Source of the DNA: an uncultured Angelakisella sp.
Lineage (GTDB): Bacteria > Bacillota > Clostridia > Oscillospirales > Ruminococcaceae
Length of the DNA stretch: 64,000 bases
Direction: 5' to 3'
NCBI GenBank assembly: GCA_934524965.1
Contig: CAKSYU010000002.1
Coordinates: 1 to 64,000 of the forward strand
The translations under genes and the position numbers were made by a program. The notes below the pieces were generated by a model. The model searched no databases and was not told the DNA's origin. It was given only the letters and a program-made list of their open reading frames with translations. Below are positions 58,183 to 64,000 of this stretch, one piece after another (the first letter of the stretch is position 1; every line of letters starts with the position of its first letter).

Positions 58183-58199
58183 CTGTCGGCTCTTTTTTT
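58172..58199 (-). terminator. Terminator of tRNA-Leu(CAA)
   Basis: A7-GAGCC-GACA-GGCTC-T7 on the minus strand, right after the tRNA CCA end. Confidence 0.9.
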
Positions 58200-58201
58200 A
58201 T

Positions 58202-58287
58202 TGGTGCCGGTGGTGGGACTCGAACCCACACGGTATCGCTACCAACGGATTTTGAGTCCGTCACGTCTGCCATTCCATCACACCGGC
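58202..58287 (-). tRNA. tRNA-Leu (anticodon CAA)
   Basis: 86 nt with encoded CCA. Acceptor GCCGGTG / CACCGGC, anticodon stem ACGGA / TCCGT with loop CTCAAAA (anticodon CAA), long variable arm, T-loop GGTTCGAGTCC. Reads UUG. Confidence 0.96.
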
Positions 58288-58301
58288 ACGGCAACGGATT
58301 T

Positions 58302-58330
58302 ATTATACCGAAAACCGCCGCCAAATGCAA
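58302..58330 (-). promoter_or_regulatory. tRNA-Leu(CAA) promoter
   Basis: Minus strand TTGCAT (58325-58330), 17 bp, TATAAT (58302-58307). Confidence 0.85.
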
Positions 58331-58333
58331 GCA

Positions 58334-58696
58334 CTAACGCATAAAACCGTCCACAAACGGCAAAATTTCCCGCTCCCACAGCGCCTTCAGCGCCCCGCTG
58401 CCCCACAGCAGCAGTCGTCCCTCCGCCGGCAAAGCGGTCAGGTCTGCCACCAGCTCCTTGCCCCAGCGGGCATAGGGCAGACTGCCCTGCCGTCCCAGTA
58501 TCGTAAAGTCCAGGGCACCCTCCCGCGGCACGACCGCCGCGAATACCTGCCCGCAGCGCGTCTCCTCCGCCATGATGTCCGCTGTCCGCCACAGGGCGGT
58601 GCCACCGCCTGCCAGCACCAGTATCACCAGCACCGCCGCCCACCGCTGCTGCCGCCGTGTCCGCCGCCTTGCTTTGTCTGTCTCCCGCCTTTTCAT
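58334..58696 (-). CDS. Small membrane-anchored protein after spoIIP, unknown
   Basis: 120 residues: a very basic start (MKRRETDKARRRTRRQQR), one membrane helix (about 19-36), then an extracytoplasmic domain of about 80 residues (FAAVVPREGALDFTILGRQG...). No family recognised. It lies 49 bp after spoIIP with GGAGAAG, so it may be a co-expressed sporulation protein. That is inference from position. Confidence 0.65.
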   Translation of the reverse strand: MKRRETDKARRRTRRQQRWAAVLVILVLAGGGTALWRTADIMAEETRCGQVFAAVVPREGALDFTILGRQGSLPYARWGKELVADLTALPAEGRLLLWGSGALKALWEREILPFVDGFMR

Positions 58697-58745
58697 ATCC
58701 GCTTCTCCTTTTTTATCCCGTTTCGGCTGCCGTCAATACCGTCGC

Positions 58746-59849
58746 TCACGCGCCCGCTTTGCCGCTTACCACCTCGGCAATGATGGGCGCAATCAGCTCC
58801 GCCGTATATTTTGCCTCCTCCAGCGTATTCCCATTCGTTCCGAATTCTAACAGCAGCGCCCCGTCGGAACAGGCATAATTATAGGAGCGGCTGCAAAAAA
58901 AGATAGGGCGGCACAGGTTCGGGTACTTTTCCTCTATGGCGTCCGCCAGCGCCGCCGCAAAGCGGAAATTCTCCCGCCACTGCGACAGGTTCAGCGTCCC
59001 GTCATCATACGGCGCTATGATCATCAGCTGCGCCGCCTTTTTGCCGTTTACCACCGCCACCGTTTTGGCAATACTGGTATCATCGTAAAGAATGGCGTCG
59101 CGGTGGATATCCAGCAGCACCCGCAGATGGGCATAGTCTTTCTGGTAGCCCTTTATCGTCTCGGTGCTGCGCAGATAGGCGCCGGTGTAGGCGGGGTTAT
59201 CGTGCTGGGTGTCATCATGCAGCACCGGCAGCCCCGCCCCCTCCAGTCCCTCCGCCAGCACATCGCCTACGGCGACCATGTTGTTTTTGTTATCGGTGTC
59301 CCGCCAGGTATTCCGTGTATCAAAGGATACGCTGTCATACGGCTCGTAGCTTTCGGTGGCGTGGGTATGGAATAAAAGGATCTGCGGCTCGGCGCTTTTC
59401 GCGTCGATCGTTACTCTGTTCGGCGTCTCCAGCACCTTCAGCACCTCCGCCGCCGAAAGCTTGGTATAGTTGCGGATCCACGCATGGTTCCATTTTACAT
59501 AGGCAGGACTTTCATCGCCGGTCATGGTCAGTTCGGTCACGGTGCCGCGGTATTCCTCCGGCACCTCCGGGGCTTCCCCGTCGGGCGGCTCCTCCCCCGC
59601 CGGCTCCGGCTCCTCAACGGTCGGTTCGGGCGTCGGCTCCGGCTCCTCCGGCAAAAGCTCGGCGGCGTAGCGCTCCCGCAGCGTCTCTATGGCGCCGGCG
59701 GGCATATCCAGCACGGTGGTAAACAGTGCCGCCTTCTGCAGCAGCAGCTCCGCCATGGGCAGCAGCCGCGGTGAAAGCAGCACAGCGGCAGCCGCCGCCC
59801 CTATCATCAGACCGCCGCGCAGCAGCGGAGAGGGGGTTCGCTTCTTCAC
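58746..59849 (-). CDS. spoIIP: Stage II sporulation protein P
   Basis: 367 residues from a GTG start (AAGGAGGAC upstream). One N-terminal membrane helix, a Pro/Glu-rich linker (about 70-100), then the SpoIIP amidase/endopeptidase domain: ILLFHTHATESYEPYD with zinc-site His, VLLDIHRDAI, and LLLEFGTNGNTLEEA near the end. SpoIIP degrades septal peptidoglycan with SpoIID and SpoIIM during engulfment. Its presence suggests sporulation ability. No clear sigma-E or sigma-F box was seen. Confidence 0.93.
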   Translation of the reverse strand: MKKRTPSPLLRGGLMIGAAAAAVLLSPRLLPMAELLLQKAALFTTVLDMPAGAIETLRERYAAELLPEEPEPTPEPTVEEPEPAGEEPPDGEAPEVPEEYRGTVTELTMTGDESPAYVKWNHAWIRNYTKLSAAEVLKVLETPNRVTIDAKSAEPQILLFHTHATESYEPYDSVSFDTRNTWRDTDNKNNMVAVGDVLAEGLEGAGLPVLHDDTQHDNPAYTGAYLRSTETIKGYQKDYAHLRVLLDIHRDAILYDDTSIAKTVAVVNGKKAAQLMIIAPYDDGTLNLSQWRENFRFAAALADAIEEKYPNLCRPIFFCSRSYNYACSDGALLLEFGTNGNTLEEAKYTAELIAPIIAEVVSGKAGA

Positions 59850-59914
59850 GGGGTCTCGTCCTCCTTGTTTTACTTCTTACCCCTATATCTATTCGCCGCC
59901 GCCGCAAAAAATAA

Positions 59915-59943
59915 GTGACATCGCGCGCCAGCGTTGATATAAT
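59915..59943 (+). promoter_or_regulatory. fhs promoter
   Basis: GTGACA (59915-59920), 17 bp, TATAAT (59938-59943). It overlaps the in-frame GTG at 59915, which is therefore not the start. Confidence 0.82.
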
Positions 59944-59974
59944 AGGTGCAGAACCCCCAAAGGAGGAATCCCCC

Positions 59975-61642
59975 ATGATGACCGATATTGAAATTGCCCA
60001 GTCCACCCCGCTTTGCCCCATTGCCGAGATCGCCGCGAAAGCCGGTATCCCCACCGAAGCCGCCGAGCCCTACGGCAGCAGCAAGGCGAAGATCACCGAG
60101 GACTTTCTGCGCGGGCAGGAGGGCAAGCCGCAAGGCAAACTGATCCTTGTCACCGCCGTCAACCCCACCCCCGCCGGCGAGGGCAAAACCACCACCTCCA
60201 TCGGTCTGGCGCAGGCGCTGTGCCGTCTGGGGCAGCGCGCCATCGTCACCCTGCGGGAGCCGTCCCTCGGTCCCGTTTTCGGCTTAAAGGGCGGCGCGGC
60301 GGGCGGCGGCTATTCGCAGGTGCTGCCCATGGAGGAGATCAACCTGCATTTTACCGGCGATATCCACGCCGTCACCGCCGCCAATAACCTGCTTTCCGCC
60401 CTTATCGATAACCACATTCATCAGGGCAATGCCCTGAATATCGACCCCGAGCGGGTGGTGTTCCGCCGCTGCATGGATATGAACGACCGCTCTCTGCGCA
60501 GGATCGAGATCGGTCTCGGCGGCAAGGCAAACGGCACCCCCCGCTTTGATGGTTTCCAGATCAGCGTCGCCAGCGAGGTCATGGCGATCCTGTGCCTTGC
60601 CCGTGACCTCCGCGATCTGCGGGAGCGGCTGGGGCGTATCCTCATCGGCTACAATACATCGGGCAAGCCGCTTTTCGCCCATGATCTGCAAGCCGAGGGC
60701 GCCATGGCAGCCCTGCTGCGGGAAGCGCTGCGTCCCAATCTGGTGCAGACGCTGGAGCACACCCCCTGTCTAATGCACGGCGGGCCCTTCGCCAATATCG
60801 CCCACGGCTGCAACTCGGTGCGAGCGACCCGTCTCGCGCTCACCCTTACCGATTACACCGTCACCGAAGCCGGCTTCGGCAGCGACCTCGGCGCGGAAAA
60901 ATTCTTCGATATCAAATGCCCCGCGGCGGGGCTTACCCCCTCGGCGGCGGTGCTGGTGGTCACGGTACGGGCGCTGCGCTACAACGGCGGCTGTGATAAG
61001 GAAACCTGCCGCACCCCCAACGCGGCGGCTGCCGCGGCGGGACTTTGCAACCTAACCGCCCATGTGGAAAATCTGCGGCAGTACGGCGTACCGGTGGTGG
61101 TGGCGGTCAACCGCTTCCCCGATGACCTGCCGGAGGAGCTTGCCCTGATCCGCGCGGAATGCGACCGTCTGGGTGTGCGCACGGCGGAAAGCGAGGTCTT
61201 TGCCAAAGGCGGCGCGGGCGGCGAGGCGCTGGCGCAGCAGGTGCTTGCTGCCTGCGGCGAGCCGAACCGCTTTGCCCCCCTTACCACCCCCGCCATGACC
61301 CTGCGGGAGAAGATCGAGACCATCGCGCGGCGGGTGTACGGCGCTGCCGCCGTGGAATACTCCCCCGAAGCGGAGCAGCAGCTGAACGAAATGGCGGCGC
61401 TGGGTCTGGCGCACGCGCCCGTCTGCATCGCCAAGACCCAGTATTCCCTCAGCGATAACGCCAAGGCACTGGGACGCCCCACGGGGCACACCCTGCACAT
61501 ACGGGGGCTTTCCGCCTCCTGCGGCGCGGGCTTCGCGGTAGCGCTTGCCGGCAGCGTGCTTACCATGCCGGGGCTGCCCGCCCACCCCGCCGCCATGGAT
61601 ATCTCCCTGACCGACGACGGCAGGATCACCGGTCTGTTCTGA
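59975..61642 (+). CDS. fhs: Formate-tetrahydrofolate ligase
   Basis: 555 residues. The nucleotide-binding loop NPTPAGEGKTTTSIGLAQAL lies near 64-83, with REPSLGPVFGLKGGAAGGGYSQV-type and ALDIDP-like NALNIDPERVVFRRCMDMNDR segments following. The enzyme makes 10-formyl-tetrahydrofolate from formate and ATP for purine and one-carbon metabolism. AAAGGAGGAA precedes ATG 59975. Monocistronic; a cloverleaf repeat lies in its 3' region. Confidence 0.96.
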   Translation: MMTDIEIAQSTPLCPIAEIAAKAGIPTEAAEPYGSSKAKITEDFLRGQEGKPQGKLILVTAVNPTPAGEGKTTTSIGLAQALCRLGQRAIVTLREPSLGPVFGLKGGAAGGGYSQVLPMEEINLHFTGDIHAVTAANNLLSALIDNHIHQGNALNIDPERVVFRRCMDMNDRSLRRIEIGLGGKANGTPRFDGFQISVASEVMAILCLARDLRDLRERLGRILIGYNTSGKPLFAHDLQAEGAMAALLREALRPNLVQTLEHTPCLMHGGPFANIAHGCNSVRATRLALTLTDYTVTEAGFGSDLGAEKFFDIKCPAAGLTPSAAVLVVTVRALRYNGGCDKETCRTPNAAAAAAGLCNLTAHVENLRQYGVPVVVAVNRFPDDLPEELALIRAECDRLGVRTAESEVFAKGGAGGEALAQQVLAACGEPNRFAPLTTPAMTLREKIETIARRVYGAAAVEYSPEAEQQLNEMAALGLAHAPVCIAKTQYSLSDNAKALGRPTGHTLHIRGLSASCGAGFAVALAGSVLTMPGLPAHPAAMDISLTDDGRITGLF

Positions 61643-61670
61643 TTTTTGGCTTTCGCGGAGCGGGGCATTC

Positions 61671-61751
61671 GGGCGCAGCCCACTCCGGCTGCGCCGGAGC
61701 CGTCGGACTTCGTCCGCCGCAGCCGCCCTGCGGGCGGCTCGGGCTGCGCCC
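61671..61751. repeat. Three-hairpin cloverleaf repeat, copy 3
   Basis: Outer stem GGGCGCAGCCC (61671-61681) / GGGCTGCGCCC (61741-61751) encloses CTCCGGC-TGC-GCCGGAG (61683-61699), CGGAC-TTC-GTCCG (61704-61716) and AGCCGCCC-TGC-GGGCGGCT (61721-61739, 19 nt). Inner hairpins 1 and 2 are the reverse complement, in reverse order, of hairpins 3 and 2 of copy 2, so this copy is inverted. It sits 29 bp after the fhs stop. Confidence 0.82.
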
Positions 61752-61830
61752 GCGGCGCTCCCTCCCCGCCCCCTTTTCCCCGCTCCCGCAAATAAATCTC
61801 CCCCGCCCTTCCAGCTTGCGGTAAATCCCG

Positions 61831-61859
61831 TTGACATTCCCGCAAGGGTATGATAGACT
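61831..61859 (+). promoter_or_regulatory. Promoter of the lipoprotein at 61928
   Basis: TTGACA (61831-61836), 17 bp, TAGACT (61854-61859). Confidence 0.8.
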
Positions 61860-61927
61860 ATCGAAAGACTGGCGCCGACCGGCTGCCGGAAACCACTGTT
61901 TTGACTGAATTTCAGGAGGAAAAGAAA

Positions 61928-62572
61928 ATGAAAAAATGGCTCGCACTGCTGCTGGCTGCTATGATGGCTCTCGCCCTCGTTGCCTGCGGCGATACCCCCG
62001 CAAACAATGACGGTGACAAAGACACCGACAACGACACCAAGACCGAGACCTTCGCCCGCGGCAGCTGGGAAGGCAATGTCTACACCAATGATTCCCTCGG
62101 TCTCGTTATCACCGTCCCCGAGGAATGGAACATTGCTACCGATGAGGAGCTGGCGGCGATCATGGGCATCACCATCGACAGCCTCACCGAGGAGGGCGTC
62201 TCCGAGGAATTCCTCAAGGCCCAGAACACCTACGAAATGATGGCGCAGGACCCCAATTACGGCACCAATGTCATCGTCATGGCGGAAAACCTTGCTGTTT
62301 CTGTCGGCGGCACCTCCTATGATGAAAAGGCATACTCCGATGTCGTTATCAACACCCTGCCCGCGGAATACGGCTACGAGTTCTCCGAGCCGGAGACCGT
62401 TACCGTCGGTGATCGGCAGTACTATCTCGTTCAGGGCGTTGCCAAGGAAGGCGCTCTGGGTCAGGATTTCCTGTTCACCCGCATCGGCAACCACATGGTT
62501 TCCGTTATCCTTTCCTATTCCCCCGCGCTTGTCGATAACAACGATATGCTGGCGATGATCAACGGCAAATAA
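61928..62572 (+). CDS. Lipoprotein, unknown
   Basis: 214 residues: MKKWLALLLAAMMALALVAC (lipobox LVAC), a Asp/Asn/Lys-rich linker, then a domain of about 165 residues beginning SWEGNVYTNDSLGLVITVPEEWNIATDEEL. The phrase YxNDSLGLxxTxPxEW is common in clostridial lipoproteins that contain a PsbP/DcrB-like fold; function unknown. AGGAGGAAA ribosome site. The strong promoter and biased codon use suggest high expression. Confidence 0.8.
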   Translation: MKKWLALLLAAMMALALVACGDTPANNDGDKDTDNDTKTETFARGSWEGNVYTNDSLGLVITVPEEWNIATDEELAAIMGITIDSLTEEGVSEEFLKAQNTYEMMAQDPNYGTNVIVMAENLAVSVGGTSYDEKAYSDVVINTLPAEYGYEFSEPETVTVGDRQYYLVQGVAKEGALGQDFLFTRIGNHMVSVILSYSPALVDNNDMLAMINGK

Positions 62573-62583
62573 GCAAACTTGCC

Positions 62584-62615
62584 AAAAGCTGTCCCGTTTT
62601 CGGGGCAGCTTTTTT
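62584..62615 (+). terminator. Terminator of the lipoprotein gene
   Basis: AAAGCTGTCCCG / CGGGGCAGCTTT (12 bp, one G-U), loop TTTT, then five or six T. Confidence 0.92.
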
Positions 62616-62648
62616 GCGGGGGCGCGCCCCCTTTTTCTCCCCCTGCCC

Positions 62649-62677
62649 TTTTCAAAAGTCCTCCGGAATGGTATAAT
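62649..62677 (+). promoter_or_regulatory. Promoter of the RodA/FtsW gene
   Basis: TTTTCA (62649-62654), 17 bp, TATAAT (62672-62677). The cloverleaf copy 4 lies downstream, within the predicted leader of nearly 190 nt. Confidence 0.65.
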
Positions 62678-62719
62678 ATTTTGAATAAACTTTTGGGGCC
62701 GGCGCGCGGCGGCTATCCG

Positions 62720-62799
62720 CCCGCAGGGCAGACCGCCTGCGGCGGTCTTACGGCGGTTTGCACTCCGCCGGTTCCGGCTGCGCCGGAACGCCCTGCGGG
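62720..62799. repeat. Three-hairpin cloverleaf repeat, copy 4 (in an mRNA leader)
   Basis: Outer stem CCCGCAGGGC (62720-62729) / GCCCTGCGGG (62790-62799) encloses AGACCGCC-TGC-GGCGGTCT (62730-62748, 19 nt), CGGCGG-N8-CCGCCG (62751-62770) and GTTCCGGC-TGC-GCCGGAAC (62771-62789, 19 nt). The outer arm shares CCCGCAGGG / CCCTGCGGG with copy 2. Confidence 0.82.
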
Positions 62800-62870
62800 G
62801 CGTCGCCACCCTCCCCGCCAGCTTTCAAATCGTTTCTCCCCCCATCACCCCCACGAAAGGAGACCCCGCC

Positions 62871-63986
62871 ATGCTGCAATTTGTGCGCCGCTTCTTCCGC
62901 CGCATCGATGCGGTGGTGCTTTGCTGCGCCCTTGGGCTTTCGGCGTTCAGCGTGGTGCTGCTCCTCGGCATTTATCAGATGGGCGTCATCGGTCGCCGCA
63001 CCGTCCTCATGCAGGGCATTGCCATCGGGCTGGGCTTTATCGCCGCCATGGTGCTGGCGTACCTCGATTATGAGCGGCTGGGCAGCTGGTGGAAGTTCTA
63101 TGTCCCCGCCGCCGTGGTTTTAATGCTGCTCACCTTTACCCCCTTGGGGCAGACCCGCAGCGATTCCATCGAGACCAACCGCAGCTGGCTCAATCTGGGC
63201 TTTACCACCATTCAGCCCGCCGAATTCCTCAAGATCGCCTTTATCCTCTCGCTTGCCTACCACCTCTCACGGGTCGGCACCACCCTCAATGAGAATAAAA
63301 ACCTGCTGCAGCTGGCGGCGCACGCCATTTTCCCCGTGCTGCTCATTCTGCTGCAAAAGGACTGGGGCGTGGCGCTGGTCATGCTGTTTATCGTCGTGGT
63401 CATGCTGGTCATGGCAGGGCTTGCCCACCGCTGGATCCTGCTGGGTGCCGCGGCTGCCGCGGTCTTCGCGCCGCTGGCATGGTTCTTCCTGCTCGATGAT
63501 TACCAGAAGATCCGTTTTATCCTGTTAAAGGATCCCGAAGCCTACGCACTGGGACAGGCTTACCAGCAGCTGCAGGGGCGCATTTCCTTCGGCTCCGGTC
63601 AGCTTTTCGGCATCGGCATTTTCAGCGCCGACCACCGCTATGTCCCCGATATGTACAACGACATGATCTTCACCTTCATCGGTGAATCGGTCGGCTTTCT
63701 GGGCGCTCTGGCGGTGCTGCTCGTCTACGGCGTACTGCTGGCAAGAGTGCTCTACATCGGTCTGCACAGCAGCAGCCGCATGGGTCGGCTTGTCTGCGTC
63801 GGCGTCTTTGCCATGTTCACCGCTCAGATCATCATCAATGTCGCCATGTGCCTGATGGTCGGTCCCTCGGTCGGCGTCACCCTGCCGCTGCTTTCGGCAG
63901 GCGGCAGCTCGGTGCTGTCGGCTTACCTCGGGCTGGGGCTTGTCCTCTCCGTCCGCCGCGGCGAAAAACCAACCATGTTCAGCTAA
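62871..63986 (+). CDS. RodA/FtsW/SpoVE-type peptidoglycan polymerase
   Basis: 371 residues with ten or so membrane helices. NRSWLNLGFTTIQPAEFLKIAFIL near 102-125, GIGIFSADHRYVPDMYNDMIFTFIGESVGFLGA in the second half and PLLSAGGSSVLSAYLGLGLVLSV at the end are SEDS-family signatures. SEDS proteins polymerise lipid II with a class B PBP. Closest in pattern to RodA, but spoVE-type roles cannot be excluded. AAAGGAG ribosome site. Its stop is 14 bp before the window end. Confidence 0.9.
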   Translation: MLQFVRRFFRRIDAVVLCCALGLSAFSVVLLLGIYQMGVIGRRTVLMQGIAIGLGFIAAMVLAYLDYERLGSWWKFYVPAAVVLMLLTFTPLGQTRSDSIETNRSWLNLGFTTIQPAEFLKIAFILSLAYHLSRVGTTLNENKNLLQLAAHAIFPVLLILLQKDWGVALVMLFIVVVMLVMAGLAHRWILLGAAAAAVFAPLAWFFLLDDYQKIRFILLKDPEAYALGQAYQQLQGRISFGSGQLFGIGIFSADHRYVPDMYNDMIFTFIGESVGFLGALAVLLVYGVLLARVLYIGLHSSSRMGRLVCVGVFAMFTAQIIINVAMCLMVGPSVGVTLPLLSAGGSSVLSAYLGLGLVLSVRRGEKPTMFS

Positions 63987-64000
63987 GTATTCCGCTAAGG

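Overview
The window looks like a chromosomal segment of a GC-rich, Gram-positive gut Clostridium of the Oscillospiraceae/Ruminococcaceae type. The reasons are AGGAGG-type ribosome sites before almost every gene, consensus sigma-A promoters (TTGACA-17-TATAAT), a sporulation gene (spoIIP), many small lipoproteins with LxxC lipoboxes, and intrinsic terminators after most operons. No prophage, insertion sequence, rRNA or CRISPR array is visible. Two tRNA-Leu genes (CAG and CAA anticodons) are present.

Layout. 1-3605 (minus) is the N-terminal 1200 residues of a secreted InlB-repeat/LRR surface protein running off the left edge. 3878-6274 holds a YcxB-like protein and GTP-dependent PEP carboxykinase. 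6421-10909 (minus) is polA, rimI, a small membrane protein and tsaD. 11118-11588 is a NimA-like flavoprotein. 11658-16836 (minus) is a TAXI-TRAP transporter linked to the two halves of a Tm-1-like protein. 17314-22530 (plus) is trmO, a patatin phospholipase, a MATE exporter, a lipoprotein and a C45/Ntn hydrolase. 22584-24187 is tspO diverging from a membrane-bound XRE regulator and a lipoprotein. 24477-25543 is rplM-rpsI and tRNA-Leu(CAG). 25666-26865 is an autoregulated XRE switch and a small kinase-like protein. 27059-29837 is an MBOAT/DHHW extracellular O-acylation pair. 30729-35710 is a complete livJHMGF branched-chain amino-acid ABC operon. 35831-37586 is a KdpD/KdpE-like two-component pair. 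37638-40998 is a polyphosphate-polymerase (VTC)-DUF4956 operon diverging from a beta-helix lipoprotein. 41237-48981 has a SHOCT protein, a MalT-like regulator and a LemA/DUF3137 operon. 49043-55933 (minus) is accessory: ogt, then a six-gene operon with HNH, deiminase-like, CPCC, phosphatase-like and cREC-like members, then a Sel1 protein and a soluble FtsH-like protease. 56399-63986 has a D-Ala-D-Ala carboxypeptidase, tRNA-Leu(CAA), spoIIP, fhs, a lipoprotein and a RodA/FtsW protein.

The most unusual material is between genes. Four intergenic elements (about 8.2, 17.2, 61.7 and 62.75 kb) share one fold: an outer 10-11 bp stem (longer in one copy) enclosing three tandem short hairpins, often exactly 19 nt each. 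The divergent promoters at 39.1 kb carry the same phased pattern CTTTARN-N4-CTTTAGN-N9-TAAGAT on both strands. The XRE switch at 25.9 kb has three ATAGC-N5-GCTAT operators laid over two divergent promoters. Repeat segments flank both tRNA-Leu genes. All functional names come from reading motifs and family resemblance in the translated sequence; no database search was run.
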